Part shown: positions 1 to 8,113 of the stretch, piece by piece
How the letters are laid out: each line of letters begins with the position of its first letter
How positions within the stretch are numbered: position 1 is the first letter of the stretch
Assembly (NCBI GenBank): GCA_900470805.1
Contig: UCCA01000048.1
Coordinates: forward strand, 1 to 32,431
Source: Hyphomicrobiales bacterium
GTDB taxonomy: Bacteria; Pseudomonadota; Alphaproteobacteria; Rhizobiales; Rhizobiaceae
Length of the DNA: 32,431 bases
Reading direction: 5' to 3'
Position numbers and translations under genes: made by a program
The notes under the pieces: generated by a model
What the model saw: the letters and a program-made list of their open reading frames with translations, nothing else
Told to the model about the DNA's origin: nothing
Database searches by the model: none

Positions 1-57
1 ATCCGCGTGCGTGACCTGCCAATCACGCTGGATAAGGTGATGGCAGCACCGAATTGA
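1..57 (+). CDS. C-terminal tail of an unidentified protein (5' end outside window)
   Basis: Frame 1 reads 18 residues, including RVRDLPITLDKV, and stops at TGA (55-57). The tail resembles the ends of xanthine-dehydrogenase/CoxL-type molybdopterin-binding subunits, which often finish with an RDLP-(I/L)-T motif followed by a short helix. That match rests on very few residues, so the family is a guess. A stem-loop lies 62 bases downstream, consistent with the end of a transcription unit. Confidence 0.4.
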   Translation: MRVRDLPITLDKVMAAPN

Positions 58-119
58 TGGATGTCCGATGACAGTGATCAAGCAGCCCACAGGATCCCGG
101 CTCAACCTAGCCTGACGAA

Positions 120-143
120 ACGGCCCACGCTTTCGTGGGCCGT
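120..143. terminator. Perfect 10-bp stem-loop, possible terminator
   Basis: Bases 120-129 and 134-143 are exact reverse complements and enclose the 4-base loop CTTT. The stem is GC-rich. No clear T-tract follows on the plus strand. On the minus strand the stem is followed by TTTCG. It may end the gene that stops at 57, but it is a weak intrinsic terminator by the usual criteria. Confidence 0.5.
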
Positions 144-680
144 CGAGATGTTCAACTAAATGGGCGACGGCCATCTTGCCTTGCGTTGCTTGACTCTGCG
201 CTACGACAGGTTGCCGTAGCTGCGGATCGGGATACTTTCGACTTCCGTTTGGCACCTATTGCTGAGACCGATAGAGGTGAACGTTGTCGTTCCAATTGGC
301 TTCCATTGGCAGGCAATTGGGCGCCTTGCCATTGCAATCACCTAAGTGGACAAATACTTCGACGAGGATCGGGCCTGTGGGCAACCCGCCCGACTGCTCC
401 GAGGCAGCCTCGTAGAGCTGCTCCTCATGTGGCTTGGCAAGCTGCCGCGCCTCGTAGAGGTGGGTCGCCTCGCCAGCGCCTGACTTACGCACAATTTCCG
501 GTTCCTCGTCTTGCCGATCCCTGGAACGAAGATCAGGACCGACCGGCCGACTGTCTCGTCGCTTGGTAGCTGGCCTCCAACTTAAATGCGTACGCCTCGC
601 GGGTGAAGCCCAGTTGTGAGAGCGTTCGATAGTAGAGCGATTGATTGGAGCGTGCGATAAGGCCTTACGGCTTGACCGGC
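144..680. other. Stretch without a recognisable gene
   Basis: No family was recognised here. Two short minus-strand stretches look faintly protein-like. One runs from about 655 to 525 and includes the phrase LGFTREAYAFKLEASYQATR. The other is a GTG-started frame at 492-256 of 78 codons, with GAGGA about 10 bases upstream. Neither matches a domain I know, and they lie in different frames. The region may hold the decayed 3' end of a lost gene, or nothing. Confidence 0.35.
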
Positions 681-1421
681 TTATCTTCCAGCGGGACTTC
701 GTAGCCAGTCATCGTATTCCGCGCGGGCGTCATCGTGCAATGGATAGTATCGCTGAAGTGATCCGCCTTCCATCAGCTTTGCACGAGAAAATTCCTCCCA
801 ATCATGATGGGTTTGTGATTCCTCGATCACCTTCGCGGCCATAGCAACGGGCAACACCACCACCCCGTCATCGTCAGCCACAATGATATCGCCAGGGATC
901 ACAGTGACGCCGCCACAGGCGATCGGGACATTGACAGCGTTTGGATAGATGCTGGTTTGCACATGATAGTTTGGCGTCCATCCGCGCAGCCAGAGCGACA
1001 AATCGAGCTTCTCGACGTTCGGCCTGTCGCGCATGCAGCCGTCAATCACGATGCCCGCACCGCCTCGACCCCTGAAATAGGTCGACATCATATCCCCAAA
1101 GACGCCGGAACTCATGTCGCCACGTGCATCGACGACGACCACATCGCCCTCCTGTACGTGATAGAGCACATGTCGATGTAGCTGGGTCTCCGGATCCGCA
1201 TACTCGCCTTCACTGAAGAGATCCGGTCGCTGTGGCAGGAACTGCAGCGTCAATGCCGGGCCGACGATCGATTTGCCTCGGGTCTGCGACACGGGGCCGA
1301 CCATATGTGGATTGCGAAACCCCATGTGGCCCAGTGTGCCAGCGATCGTTGCTGCACCGATTTCCTTGAGCGCGTCGATCAATTCTTTCGGCGGCCGCTG
1401 AATGTCTTGGGTCTTTATCAT
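681..1421 (-). CDS. RraA / HMG-aldolase family protein
   Basis: The protein has 246 residues and belongs to the RraA-like superfamily, which includes class II pyruvate aldolases (HMG/CHA aldolase). The diagnostic stretch GIVIDGCMRD is present (about 123-132). R131 and D132 correspond to the substrate-binding Arg and metal-ligand Asp of the aldolases. A glycine-rich segment lies at about 100-110. The ATG at 1421 is chosen because GGAG sits 6 bases upstream in the short gap after the upstream dehydratase, and the residues before it are not family-like. It follows that dehydratase by 22 bases and closes the minus-strand operon. By context it probably cleaves a 2-keto-3-deoxy acid to pyruvate. 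A non-catalytic RraA-like role cannot be excluded. Confidence 0.8.
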   Translation of the reverse strand: MIKTQDIQRPPKELIDALKEIGAATIAGTLGHMGFRNPHMVGPVSQTRGKSIVGPALTLQFLPQRPDLFSEGEYADPETQLHRHVLYHVQEGDVVVVDARGDMSSGVFGDMMSTYFRGRGGAGIVIDGCMRDRPNVEKLDLSLWLRGWTPNYHVQTSIYPNAVNVPIACGGVTVIPGDIIVADDDGVVVLPVAMAAKVIEESQTHHDWEEFSRAKLMEGGSLQRYYPLHDDARAEYDDWLRSPAGR

Positions 1422-1443
1422 GATGAACTCCAGTGTTCGGTGA

Positions 1444-2607
1444 TTACCAGTTCGTGACGGAACCGTCGCGGCGCATGAGGTGAGGGGCTTCCCAAAAGCG
1501 AAAGCTCTGAGCCGCAAGTGCATCCTCATTGACCTCGACGCCGAGGCCGGGAAGGTCGCTCACCGGATACTCCGTTCCGTCGAGCCTTGGTTGCACGGGA
1601 AAGAAGTCAGAGTTGTCGAACCCGAGCCTGACCTCAGGGACCCTGGTCTCCAGCCAGGCAAAGTTGGCCACTGCAGCGCCAAAATGAACAGTCGCAGCGG
1701 TGCACACGGGACCGAGCGGATTGTGCGGCATAAGGTCGACATAATGGGCCTCGCTCCAACCCGCCACTTTCATCGCTTCGGTGAGGCCGCCGACATTGCA
1801 GACGTCGATCCTGTTGAACTGATGGAGGTCGTGCTCGATGTAAGGCAAGAACTGCCACTTGCTGGCAAATTCCTCGCCGATGGCGAACGGAATATCGGTC
1901 ATCTTGCGCAGCGCCTCGTAGGCACTTGGTGTCTCGTCCCTTATCGGCTCTTCCAGGAAGTCCAGAACGCTGCGTTCCAGCTTGTTGCAGAAGCTTGCCG
2001 CTTCGGCCACCGACAGCCGATGATGGTAGTCGATCCCCAGGACAACATCGCCTCCCAAAACCTCGCGGGCCTTGTTCAACATTGCTGCGGTCGCTCCAAT
2101 GGACTGTCGTGGCTCGAAAACGTCTCGACTGCTTTGGCCTGCGGGGAAAAACCGGATCGCCTGCCAGCCCTCGTCACGCAATTCGATCGCACGTTCGATC
2201 GCGGCATCTCCTTCTGCCTCATCACCAGTTGAGGCAAAGGTCGGTATCCGCTCGCGTTGTTTGCCACCCAAAAGCTCGTAGACCGGGACACCCAGTGCCT
2301 TGCCCTTGATGTCATGAAGCGCAATATCGATCGCAGAAATCGCCGCCTGGAGAACGCGACCTCCTTCAAAATATTGGCTTCGATAAAGCTCCTGCCAGAT
2401 GCGGCCTATCTGCATTGCGTCGCGACCGATGAGGAACTCACGATAGTGCTCGACGGTTGCGGCAACCGCCTTCTCGCGACCGCTCAACCCGCTCTCGCCC
2501 CAGCCAAAGATGCCGCCATCGGTCTCGACCTTGACCAGCATCTGATTGCGTATGCCCACCCATACTGGATATGGCTTGACTGCCGTGATTTTCAGCTTCA
2601 CCGTCAT
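1444..2607 (-). CDS. Enolase-superfamily sugar-acid dehydratase, galactonate-dehydratase-like
   Basis: This 387-residue cytoplasmic enzyme has an N-terminal capping domain and a TIM barrel of the mandelate racemase/muconate lactonizing enzyme family. Visible metal ligands are D193, E219 and E245, spaced 26 and 26 residues apart. D193 lies in a D-x-H motif (DYHH, with H195), and H295 lies in the motif MPHNPLGP. This pattern is typical of D-galactonate dehydratase and relatives, which dehydrate an aldonate to a 2-keto-3-deoxy acid. The exact sugar cannot be read from sequence. The gene lies between the transporter ATPase gene and the RraA-like aldolase gene, which supports a transport-dehydrate-cleave pathway. 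It is one of four superfamily members in this locus, and the only one on the minus strand. Confidence 0.88.
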   Translation of the reverse strand: MTVKLKITAVKPYPVWVGIRNQMLVKVETDGGIFGWGESGLSGREKAVAATVEHYREFLIGRDAMQIGRIWQELYRSQYFEGGRVLQAAISAIDIALHDIKGKALGVPVYELLGGKQRERIPTFASTGDEAEGDAAIERAIELRDEGWQAIRFFPAGQSSRDVFEPRQSIGATAAMLNKAREVLGGDVVLGIDYHHRLSVAEAASFCNKLERSVLDFLEEPIRDETPSAYEALRKMTDIPFAIGEEFASKWQFLPYIEHDLHQFNRIDVCNVGGLTEAMKVAGWSEAHYVDLMPHNPLGPVCTAATVHFGAAVANFAWLETRVPEVRLGFDNSDFFPVQPRLDGTEYPVSDLPGLGVEVNEDALAAQSFRFWEAPHLMRRDGSVTNW

Positions 2608-2636
2608 CGACGCCTCGTCTTGCGCTTAAAGATCAT

Positions 2637-3734
2637 TCAATCAGCCCGGAGCGCCATTTCCGTTTCGCCATCGAACAGGTGTATCCGCTCCTGATCGAAC
2701 TCCAGCCAAATCTGCTCGTCTGGCGCGATACTGACGGCCGGTGGCACGCTGATATTCACGATGGCACCGGATAAAAGTGCCTGTACGAATGTAACGTCTC
2801 CCGTTGGTTCGACTGTGTACGCCTTGGCAGGCACGCATCCCGGAGCCGCGTTCTTGTGCAGTTTTATCGTCGAGTGACGTGCTCCCAGAACGACCTTCTT
2901 GGACGAGGCCTTCGTGACCTTTCGGGCATTTTTGGAAGAAAGCTCAAGTTGCCAACCCTCAGCACTGGTCAGCACCGTGTTGCCATCGGCGGTCGATGCC
3001 TCCAGCGGGACGAGGCTCATCGCAGGACTGCCGACGAAACTTGCCACGAACATGTTGACCGGATTGGCAAATACCTGTGCCGGCGTGTCGTACTGCTGCA
3101 GATAGCCGCCGTTCATGACCGCCATTCGGTCGGCCATGGTCACCGCTTCGAGCTGATCGTGCGTCACGTAGATGATCGTGGCTTTCAGATCCTGATGGAA
3201 CCGCTTGATCTCGGAGCGCATCTGGACACGTAGCTTCGCGTCGAGATTGGAAAGCGGCTCGTCCATGAGAAACACCGCGGGATCGCGGACAAGTGCGCGG
3301 CCGAGCGCCACGCGCTGCTGCTGACCGCCGGACAGCTCGCGCGGCTTGCGTTCGAGCAGTTGCGTCATGTCGAGAACGCGGGCCGCCTCTTTGACTTTTC
3401 TGTCGATTTCGTCCTTCGGCAATTTGCGCATCTGGAGCGGAAAGGCCAGATTTTTATACACCGATTTCTGAGGGTAAAGAGCGTAGTTCTGAAACACCAT
3501 GGCGATGTCGCGATCCTTGGGATCAAGGTCGTTCACCACCCGGTCGCCAATGACGATATCGCCCGATGTCACCGAGGTTAGCCCCGCCACCAGGTTGAGC
3601 GTCGTCGTCTTGCCGCAGCCCGAAGGGCCAACAAGTGCTACGAACTCGCCATCATTGACCGTCAACGAGACGCTCTTAACGGCATTGAAACTGCCGTAAT
3701 TCTTGATCAAATCTTTCAAGACCACATGGGCCAC
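2637..3734 (-). CDS. Sugar ABC transporter ATP-binding protein (UgpC/MsmX/MalK type)
   Basis: This 365-residue ATPase of the carbohydrate uptake CUT1 family has Walker A GPSGCGKTT (36-44), signature LSGGQ (134-138), Walker B VFLMDEP (154-160) and H-loop His192. It ends in a C-terminal regulatory TOBE-like domain that finishes IHLFDGETE. The start is taken as GTG 3734 because AAGGAG (3741-3746) is spaced 6 bases from it. The longer TTG at 3740 would directly abut the ribosome-binding site. That site overlaps the stop codon of the upstream permease, which suggests translational coupling. It energises the two permeases encoded just upstream. Confidence 0.93.
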   Translation of the reverse strand: MAHVVLKDLIKNYGSFNAVKSVSLTVNDGEFVALVGPSGCGKTTTLNLVAGLTSVTSGDIVIGDRVVNDLDPKDRDIAMVFQNYALYPQKSVYKNLAFPLQMRKLPKDEIDRKVKEAARVLDMTQLLERKPRELSGGQQQRVALGRALVRDPAVFLMDEPLSNLDAKLRVQMRSEIKRFHQDLKATIIYVTHDQLEAVTMADRMAVMNGGYLQQYDTPAQVFANPVNMFVASFVGSPAMSLVPLEASTADGNTVLTSAEGWQLELSSKNARKVTKASSKKVVLGARHSTIKLHKNAAPGCVPAKAYTVEPTGDVTFVQALLSGAIVNISVPPAVSIAPDEQIWLEFDQERIHLFDGETEMALRAD

Positions 3735-3744
3735 AGGCAACTCC

Positions 3745-4635
3745 TTAGTGCTTGACCGCGCCTTCGGTAAGCGCGCGTACGAAGTATCGTTGCAAAAGCA
3801 GGAACAGGACGACGACGGGTACGCTCATCATGAAGCTCGCCGCCATGAGACCTGGAAAGTCGGTGGTGTTTTCCGAGAAGAAACGCTGAATCCCCACCGG
3901 TAGCGTCAACTGGTCGTTCTTCGATAGAAAGGTGTAGGCGTAGATGTACTCGTTCCACGCACCGATGAAGGAATAGATCGCTGTCGCGATGATGCCAGGC
4001 GTGGAAAGCGGCACGACTATCAAGACGAACGCCTGAAAGCGTGTCGCGCCGTCAATCCGCGCCGCTTGCTCAAGCTGAATGGGAATGTTGTCGTAGAATC
4101 CCTTCAGCAACCAGATCGCCAAAGGCAAGCCGAATGTAAGATAGGTCAGCACGAGGGATCCGTGGGTATTTACCAGTCCGATCGCGCGCATAAGGATGAA
4201 GAGCGGAACGAGAAAGATGACAGCCGGGAACATGTTGCGCAGTAGCACGGCGAAAAACATAAAGTTCCGGCCGGGAAACGTGAAGCGCGAGAATGCGTAG
4301 GCTGCGGGGACAGCAACAATCACGGAGAGAATTGTGGTTGCGGTCGAGACAAAGAGGCTGTTCCAGAAGAACCGCAAGAAGTCCTGACCCACGCTGTTTT
4401 GCGGGTCGAGCAGCTTCCGGTAGCTGGCGAGTGTCGGTTGGTCAGGCCACCACTGCGGTGGGAATTGCATCGCGGCAAAACCCGATTTGATTGAGGTGAT
4501 CAGCATCCAGACCATTGGCAGAGCTGTATAAAGTAGCATGAAGACCAGGAAGATGCGTCCGCCCCACCGCCATCCATCGATCCGGCTACGGCGACGTTCC
4601 TGCCGCGGTTGCGCGGCTTCTGGGATCGTACTCAT
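3745..4635 (-). CDS. Carbohydrate ABC transporter permease (MalG/UgpE type)
   Basis: This 296-residue inner-membrane protein has about six hydrophobic segments; the first is at about 27-48. It carries the binding-protein-dependent transport EAA loop, seen as EQAARIDGA followed by VPLSTPGI, which docks to the ATPase. A polar, arginine-rich N-terminus precedes the first helix, as is common in the MalG group. Its ATG overlaps the stop of the upstream permease gene in an ATGA arrangement, and its own stop overlaps the ribosome-binding site of the ATPase gene. The substrate is probably a sugar or sugar acid, judged from the neighbouring dehydratases rather than from this sequence. Confidence 0.92.
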   Translation of the reverse strand: MSTIPEAAQPRQERRRSRIDGWRWGGRIFLVFMLLYTALPMVWMLITSIKSGFAAMQFPPQWWPDQPTLASYRKLLDPQNSVGQDFLRFFWNSLFVSTATTILSVIVAVPAAYAFSRFTFPGRNFMFFAVLLRNMFPAVIFLVPLFILMRAIGLVNTHGSLVLTYLTFGLPLAIWLLKGFYDNIPIQLEQAARIDGATRFQAFVLIVVPLSTPGIIATAIYSFIGAWNEYIYAYTFLSKNDQLTLPVGIQRFFSENTTDFPGLMAASFMMSVPVVVLFLLLQRYFVRALTEGAVKH

Positions 4636-5591
4636 TCAGCCTCTCCCTTCTGGTCATTGCTGCTGAGCGCGCGGACATAGAAGTAGCCAAAGGACATCAA
4701 GATCATGAAGAGCAGGACAGAGTATGCCGAGGCCACGCCCCACCTCTGGCGGCCAAAGGCCAGTTCATAGATATGCGTGATCCAGATATGCGACGCATTC
4801 GACGGTCCTCCTCCAGTCATGATCCAGGGAATGATGAAGGAGTTGAAGTTAGCGACTGCCAAAAGAAGAATTGTCACGGTCGAGACGTTTCTGACGTGTG
4901 GAAAAGTCACATGCCAGAAGCGTTGCCACGCGTTGGCCCCGTCGACCTTTGCGGCGCGCAGCAGTTGATCGGGAACTGTCTGGAGACCCGCCATCATCAT
5001 GATCATAGCGAACGGAAATTCTCGCCAGATATTTACAACGATGAGTGAGGGAAGGACGGTGTCGACGTTGTCGATGAAGTTGGGTGGTCGGTCAGCAAGA
5101 CCAAGACCCACCAGGACCGCTCCGATGACGCCAAAGTCCGAATGGTATATCCACTTCCATATATAAGACGCCGCAACCGCGCTGATGACCCATGGGATGA
5201 TCAGGATAGCGCGTAGGATCGCACGGCCAGCGAAGTCGCGATGGAGCGCTAGCGCACAGGCAAACCCAAGGACAAAGGAGATGAAGGTCGATCCCACCGT
5301 CCAGATCAGCGTGTTCTTGGTAACAGTCCAGAACACCGGGCTCTTCAGGATGGATGTGTAGTTACTGATCCCGACGAAGATCTTGTCTCGGAGCTGCAGG
5401 CCGGGAGGCGTGTTGAAGAATGACAGCTCGATCGTGTAGTAGATCGGGTATGCAATGACGATAAGCATGACGGCGATAGACGGAAGCACGTATGCATAGT
5501 CAAAGCGGTGATCCCAGATCCTGCGCAGCACCCCAGTCTTGTGGTGCCGTTGGACCGGAGACACGTCGGCCTTTCCAGTTGAAATCGTCAC
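4632..5591 (-). CDS. Carbohydrate ABC transporter permease (MalF/UgpA type)
   Basis: This 319-residue inner-membrane permease has about six transmembrane segments and the EAA-type loop LLRAAKVDGANAWQRF. It forms the channel together with the MalG-type partner, whose start codon it overlaps by four bases. The start is GTG at 5591. AAGGG lies about 11 bases upstream, a little far, so translation may be modest. The N-terminus (about 35 residues) is cytoplasmic and basic. A strong stem-loop separates this gene from the binding-protein gene, as is usual in ABC operons where the binding protein must be made in excess. Confidence 0.92.
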   Translation of the reverse strand: MTISTGKADVSPVQRHHKTGVLRRIWDHRFDYAYVLPSIAVMLIVIAYPIYYTIELSFFNTPPGLQLRDKIFVGISNYTSILKSPVFWTVTKNTLIWTVGSTFISFVLGFACALALHRDFAGRAILRAILIIPWVISAVAASYIWKWIYHSDFGVIGAVLVGLGLADRPPNFIDNVDTVLPSLIVVNIWREFPFAMIMMMAGLQTVPDQLLRAAKVDGANAWQRFWHVTFPHVRNVSTVTILLLAVANFNSFIIPWIMTGGGPSNASHIWITHIYELAFGRQRWGVASAYSVLLFMILMSFGYFYVRALSSNDQKGEAE

Positions 5592-5620
5592 TGTGCGGAG
5601 CCCTTCATCCGTGGAAAAGA

Positions 5621-5650
5621 GACCGGCTGCAGACTGGTCGGCAGCCGGTC
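5621..5650 (-). terminator. Intercistronic stem-loop after the binding-protein gene
   Basis: GACCGGCTGC (5621-5630) and GCAGCCGGTC (5641-5650) form a perfect 10-bp stem around a 10-base loop. Read on the minus strand it follows the binding-protein stop by 17 bases and is followed by a pyrimidine-rich run (TCTCTTTTCC). It is probably a partial terminator or a 3' stabiliser that raises binding-protein mRNA over permease mRNA. Confidence 0.6.
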
Positions 5651-5667
5651 AGTTTGTCGGACTTCAA

Positions 5668-7146
5668 CTAGAGGCCACCGTCCATGAGTTCCTTGACCTT
5701 CTTGGCTGCGTCATCAGCAGCCTGGTCAACCGTCATGGCGCCAGTCAATGCGTTTTGAAGCATGTCCGGGACGATGATGTTCATGATCTCGGGTGACTGC
5801 GGCAGCGCCGGGAAGGGAATGCCGTAAGGCAACATGGAAGTGGTCACGTCCAGGAACTTGATCTTTTCCAGGCGATCTTTCATCCACTTTGTCTTGAAGC
5901 CGTTCAGGTTTCCGGGGTTCGAACCCACATAGGCGAGCTTCAGCGACCACTCCGGGCTTGACCACATGCAGGCGATCGCCTTGGCAGCGGGCTCGTCGAC
6001 CTTGCCACCCTCTACATATTCGGGCTTCAGGATATGGATGTTCGAACCGCCGAAGACGACGGCACGCTTTCCATCGGGACCCGTCGGGATGAGGCCATAA
6101 CGCATGTTGTCGATGACCGTCTGCGCTTTTTCCTTGTCCGTTGCCGTTGCCTTCTTCTGAAGGTCAAGCATGACGTCATAGTCTGAAGGATGGGAGACCA
6201 TCATGCCGAGCTGGCCAGCCAGGAAGAGCGGCTGATTATCGGCCTGCTGGTTGGTAAGGGCCGAAACGGGAACTGACTTGTCGCGGACGTACATGTCGTA
6301 GGATGCCTGCAAGGCCGCCTTGCTCTGAGGACTGGCGAGCTCGACCTCCTTGTAGGTTGGATCAGGAGAGGTTTCGTCGAAGACGCTCCCGCCATATGCC
6401 CAAAGCTGCGGCATGAACCGATAGGGCGTGTTGCCGGCATTTTTTCTGGCAACCAGTCCGTAGCCGGAAACATTAAGCTTATCATGGATTTGCTTGGAAT
6501 ATTTGACAACATCATCCCAGGTTGCCGGCGCCTTGTCAGGGTCCAGCCCGGCGCGCTTGAAGATATCGGCATTCCAGATGAATGCCATAGTCTCGTTGTT
6601 GGTCGGAATGCCATAGGAGACGCCGTCCCAGGTTACAGCCTTCATTGCACCCGGCCAGAAATCCTGGGTGGAATAGCCGATATCCTCAGGTTTCAGAGGC
6701 TGAAGATAGCCCTTCGAAGCGAACTCGACGCCGCCTAGAATCTGCAGGCGAACGGCCATCGGGGCAGCATTGCCAAGGAGAGCGGTGCGGAATTTGTCGA
6801 GCAGGTCGTTATAGGTGAGACCCTGCTCCTCGAGCTGGATGTTCGGATAGGTCTTGCGGAACGTCGCGAAGAACTCTTTGTAGTACTCCCGCAACGAGTC
6901 TGGATCGCCCTCGAAGACGCCTTGATACCAGAACGTCAGCCGTCCTTTATAATCGAGCGGCGTGATCTTGTTGCAGTCAGCCGCGGTATCGAAGTCCTGA
7001 GTGCCGGCAATCGAGCGTACATAATCCGGTGACCACTTGCTCAGGTCCACCGATGCACCCATTGCCGACGCAGACATAAGCGACACCAGCAATGCAGTCG
7101 AGACAGTGGCGCGCAGGACGGCACCGCCGAGTGAAATCCTCGTCAT
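5668..7146 (-). CDS. Extracellular solute-binding protein, family 1 (sugar ABC transporter)
   Basis: This is a 492-residue periplasmic binding protein. A clear Sec signal peptide (positively charged start, hydrophobic core at about 8-24, then SASAMGA) predicts cleavage near residue 31. The mature part carries family-1 features such as the segment DIFKRAGLDPDKAPATWDD and aromatic-rich ligand-cleft segments. The start ATG 7146 has GGAGG 6 bases upstream. It is the first gene of the minus-strand transport operon and is divergent from the GntR regulator. At 492 residues it is longer than typical family-1 proteins (about 410-440), so the ligand may be larger than a simple monosaccharide acid. This last point is inference. 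Confidence 0.92.
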   Translation of the reverse strand: MTRISLGGAVLRATVSTALLVSLMSASAMGASVDLSKWSPDYVRSIAGTQDFDTAADCNKITPLDYKGRLTFWYQGVFEGDPDSLREYYKEFFATFRKTYPNIQLEEQGLTYNDLLDKFRTALLGNAAPMAVRLQILGGVEFASKGYLQPLKPEDIGYSTQDFWPGAMKAVTWDGVSYGIPTNNETMAFIWNADIFKRAGLDPDKAPATWDDVVKYSKQIHDKLNVSGYGLVARKNAGNTPYRFMPQLWAYGGSVFDETSPDPTYKEVELASPQSKAALQASYDMYVRDKSVPVSALTNQQADNQPLFLAGQLGMMVSHPSDYDVMLDLQKKATATDKEKAQTVIDNMRYGLIPTGPDGKRAVVFGGSNIHILKPEYVEGGKVDEPAAKAIACMWSSPEWSLKLAYVGSNPGNLNGFKTKWMKDRLEKIKFLDVTTSMLPYGIPFPALPQSPEIMNIIVPDMLQNALTGAMTVDQAADDAAKKVKELMDGGL

Positions 7147-7242
7147 AGGTATCCTCCAGGTTCTCCCAAGCCGCTTTGCTCATGGCGAGCGGTCCTCTTC
7201 CGCTGGGCTGACCTCCTCAAGTCAGTGTATCCCCTCGGGCAG

Positions 7243-7308
7243 ATCGTACGTTTTCAGATCAAGGAATGTCTGTCAATCTGCTAAATCGTACATTGTTTAC
7301 GTCAGATT
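7243..7308. promoter_or_regulatory. Candidate GntR operator region between divergent genes
   Basis: ATCGTAC occurs twice, at 7243-7249 and 7285-7291, 42 bases (about four helical turns) apart. Each copy is followed by a TCAGAT (7254-7259 and 7302-7307). AATCTG (7275-7280) and CAGATT (7303-7308) also form an inverted pair around the second copy. The location between the binding-protein gene and the GntR gene fits a shared, autoregulated control region. Binding is inferred, not shown. Confidence 0.4.
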
Positions 7309-7337
7309 TGCATGATAGTCGGTTAGTTAGAGTACGG

Positions 7338-8060
7338 ATGGGGCGTAAATTGAACGAGACGGCTGATTTCAGAGCCAGGCCACCCGAAGGCATTGACGCC
7401 GATGGAGCATCAAGCGAGGGGGCCTCCCTCTACAAACTGATAAGGGACGACATCATCGAGGGTCGGCTCATCGCGAACGAGCGGCTGGTCGTCACCGATC
7501 TTGCCCGACGCCATGGAACGTCGACCAACCCTGTTCGAGAGGCACTTCAGTTGTTGCGCGGCGAGGGTTTCGTCACCTTCGTACCGAACCGGGGCGCCCG
7601 CGTGCGACCGATCGATCAGGATTTCGTCAGAGATATCTACGAGATTGGTGTGCTGATCGAGCCGGCACTGACGCGATGGTTCGTAACGATGGCGACGGTG
7701 GAAGACATCGCCGAGCTCGAACGCATCCAGGCACTCATCGAAGAAAACAACTTCACCGACACGTTCAAGCATAGCGAGCTCGACACTGCTTTCCATACGG
7801 TGATGTACCAGAAGCATTATAACCGCCATGCTGCGGAGCTGTGGTGGAAACACCGTGAGGTGCTTCGCGCAGTCGGCCGGCGCTTCAATTTCACCCTTGC
7901 CCGCCGAGCGGCCATTCTGGCCGAGCATCGGTCGCTTATCGCGCACGTCAAATCGGGAGAAGCCGACGCGGCGGCTGAGCTCATCGCGCGCCATGTCGAA
8001 GGTTCAGGTCGACACCTCCTGGAACACATGAGGGCTCGTATCGCGGCCCGCGCGGGATAG
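7338..8060 (+). CDS. GntR-family transcriptional regulator, FCD (FadR C-terminal) type
   Basis: This 240-residue protein has an N-terminal winged helix-turn-helix, seen around VTDLARRHGTSTNPVREALQ and continuing into GEGFVTFVPNRGARV. It is followed by the all-helical FCD ligand domain with metal-binding-type His residues (ELDTAFHTVMYQ, later AEHRSLIAHV and ARHVEGSGRH). The start ATG 7338 is preferred over the in-frame ATG 7266: the extra 24 residues do not look coding and would run through the candidate operator. FCD regulators typically sense small carboxylic acids and repress adjacent catabolic genes. It is divergent from the transporter operon and leads into three dehydratase genes, so it is the likely local repressor. 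Confidence 0.88.
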   Translation: MGRKLNETADFRARPPEGIDADGASSEGASLYKLIRDDIIEGRLIANERLVVTDLARRHGTSTNPVREALQLLRGEGFVTFVPNRGARVRPIDQDFVRDIYEIGVLIEPALTRWFVTMATVEDIAELERIQALIEENNFTDTFKHSELDTAFHTVMYQKHYNRHAAELWWKHREVLRAVGRRFNFTLARRAAILAEHRSLIAHVKSGEADAAAELIARHVEGSGRHLLEHMRARIAARAG

Positions 8061-8113
8061 GCAAAGCGCCCACCGGAAACCATTGCCATCAGACATAGTC
8101 AAAGGTAGCTCAG

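Noticed and set aside
7266..7337. N-terminal extension of the GntR regulator from ATG 7266
   Set aside because: The extra residues are not family-like, and the stretch overlaps the candidate operator repeats.
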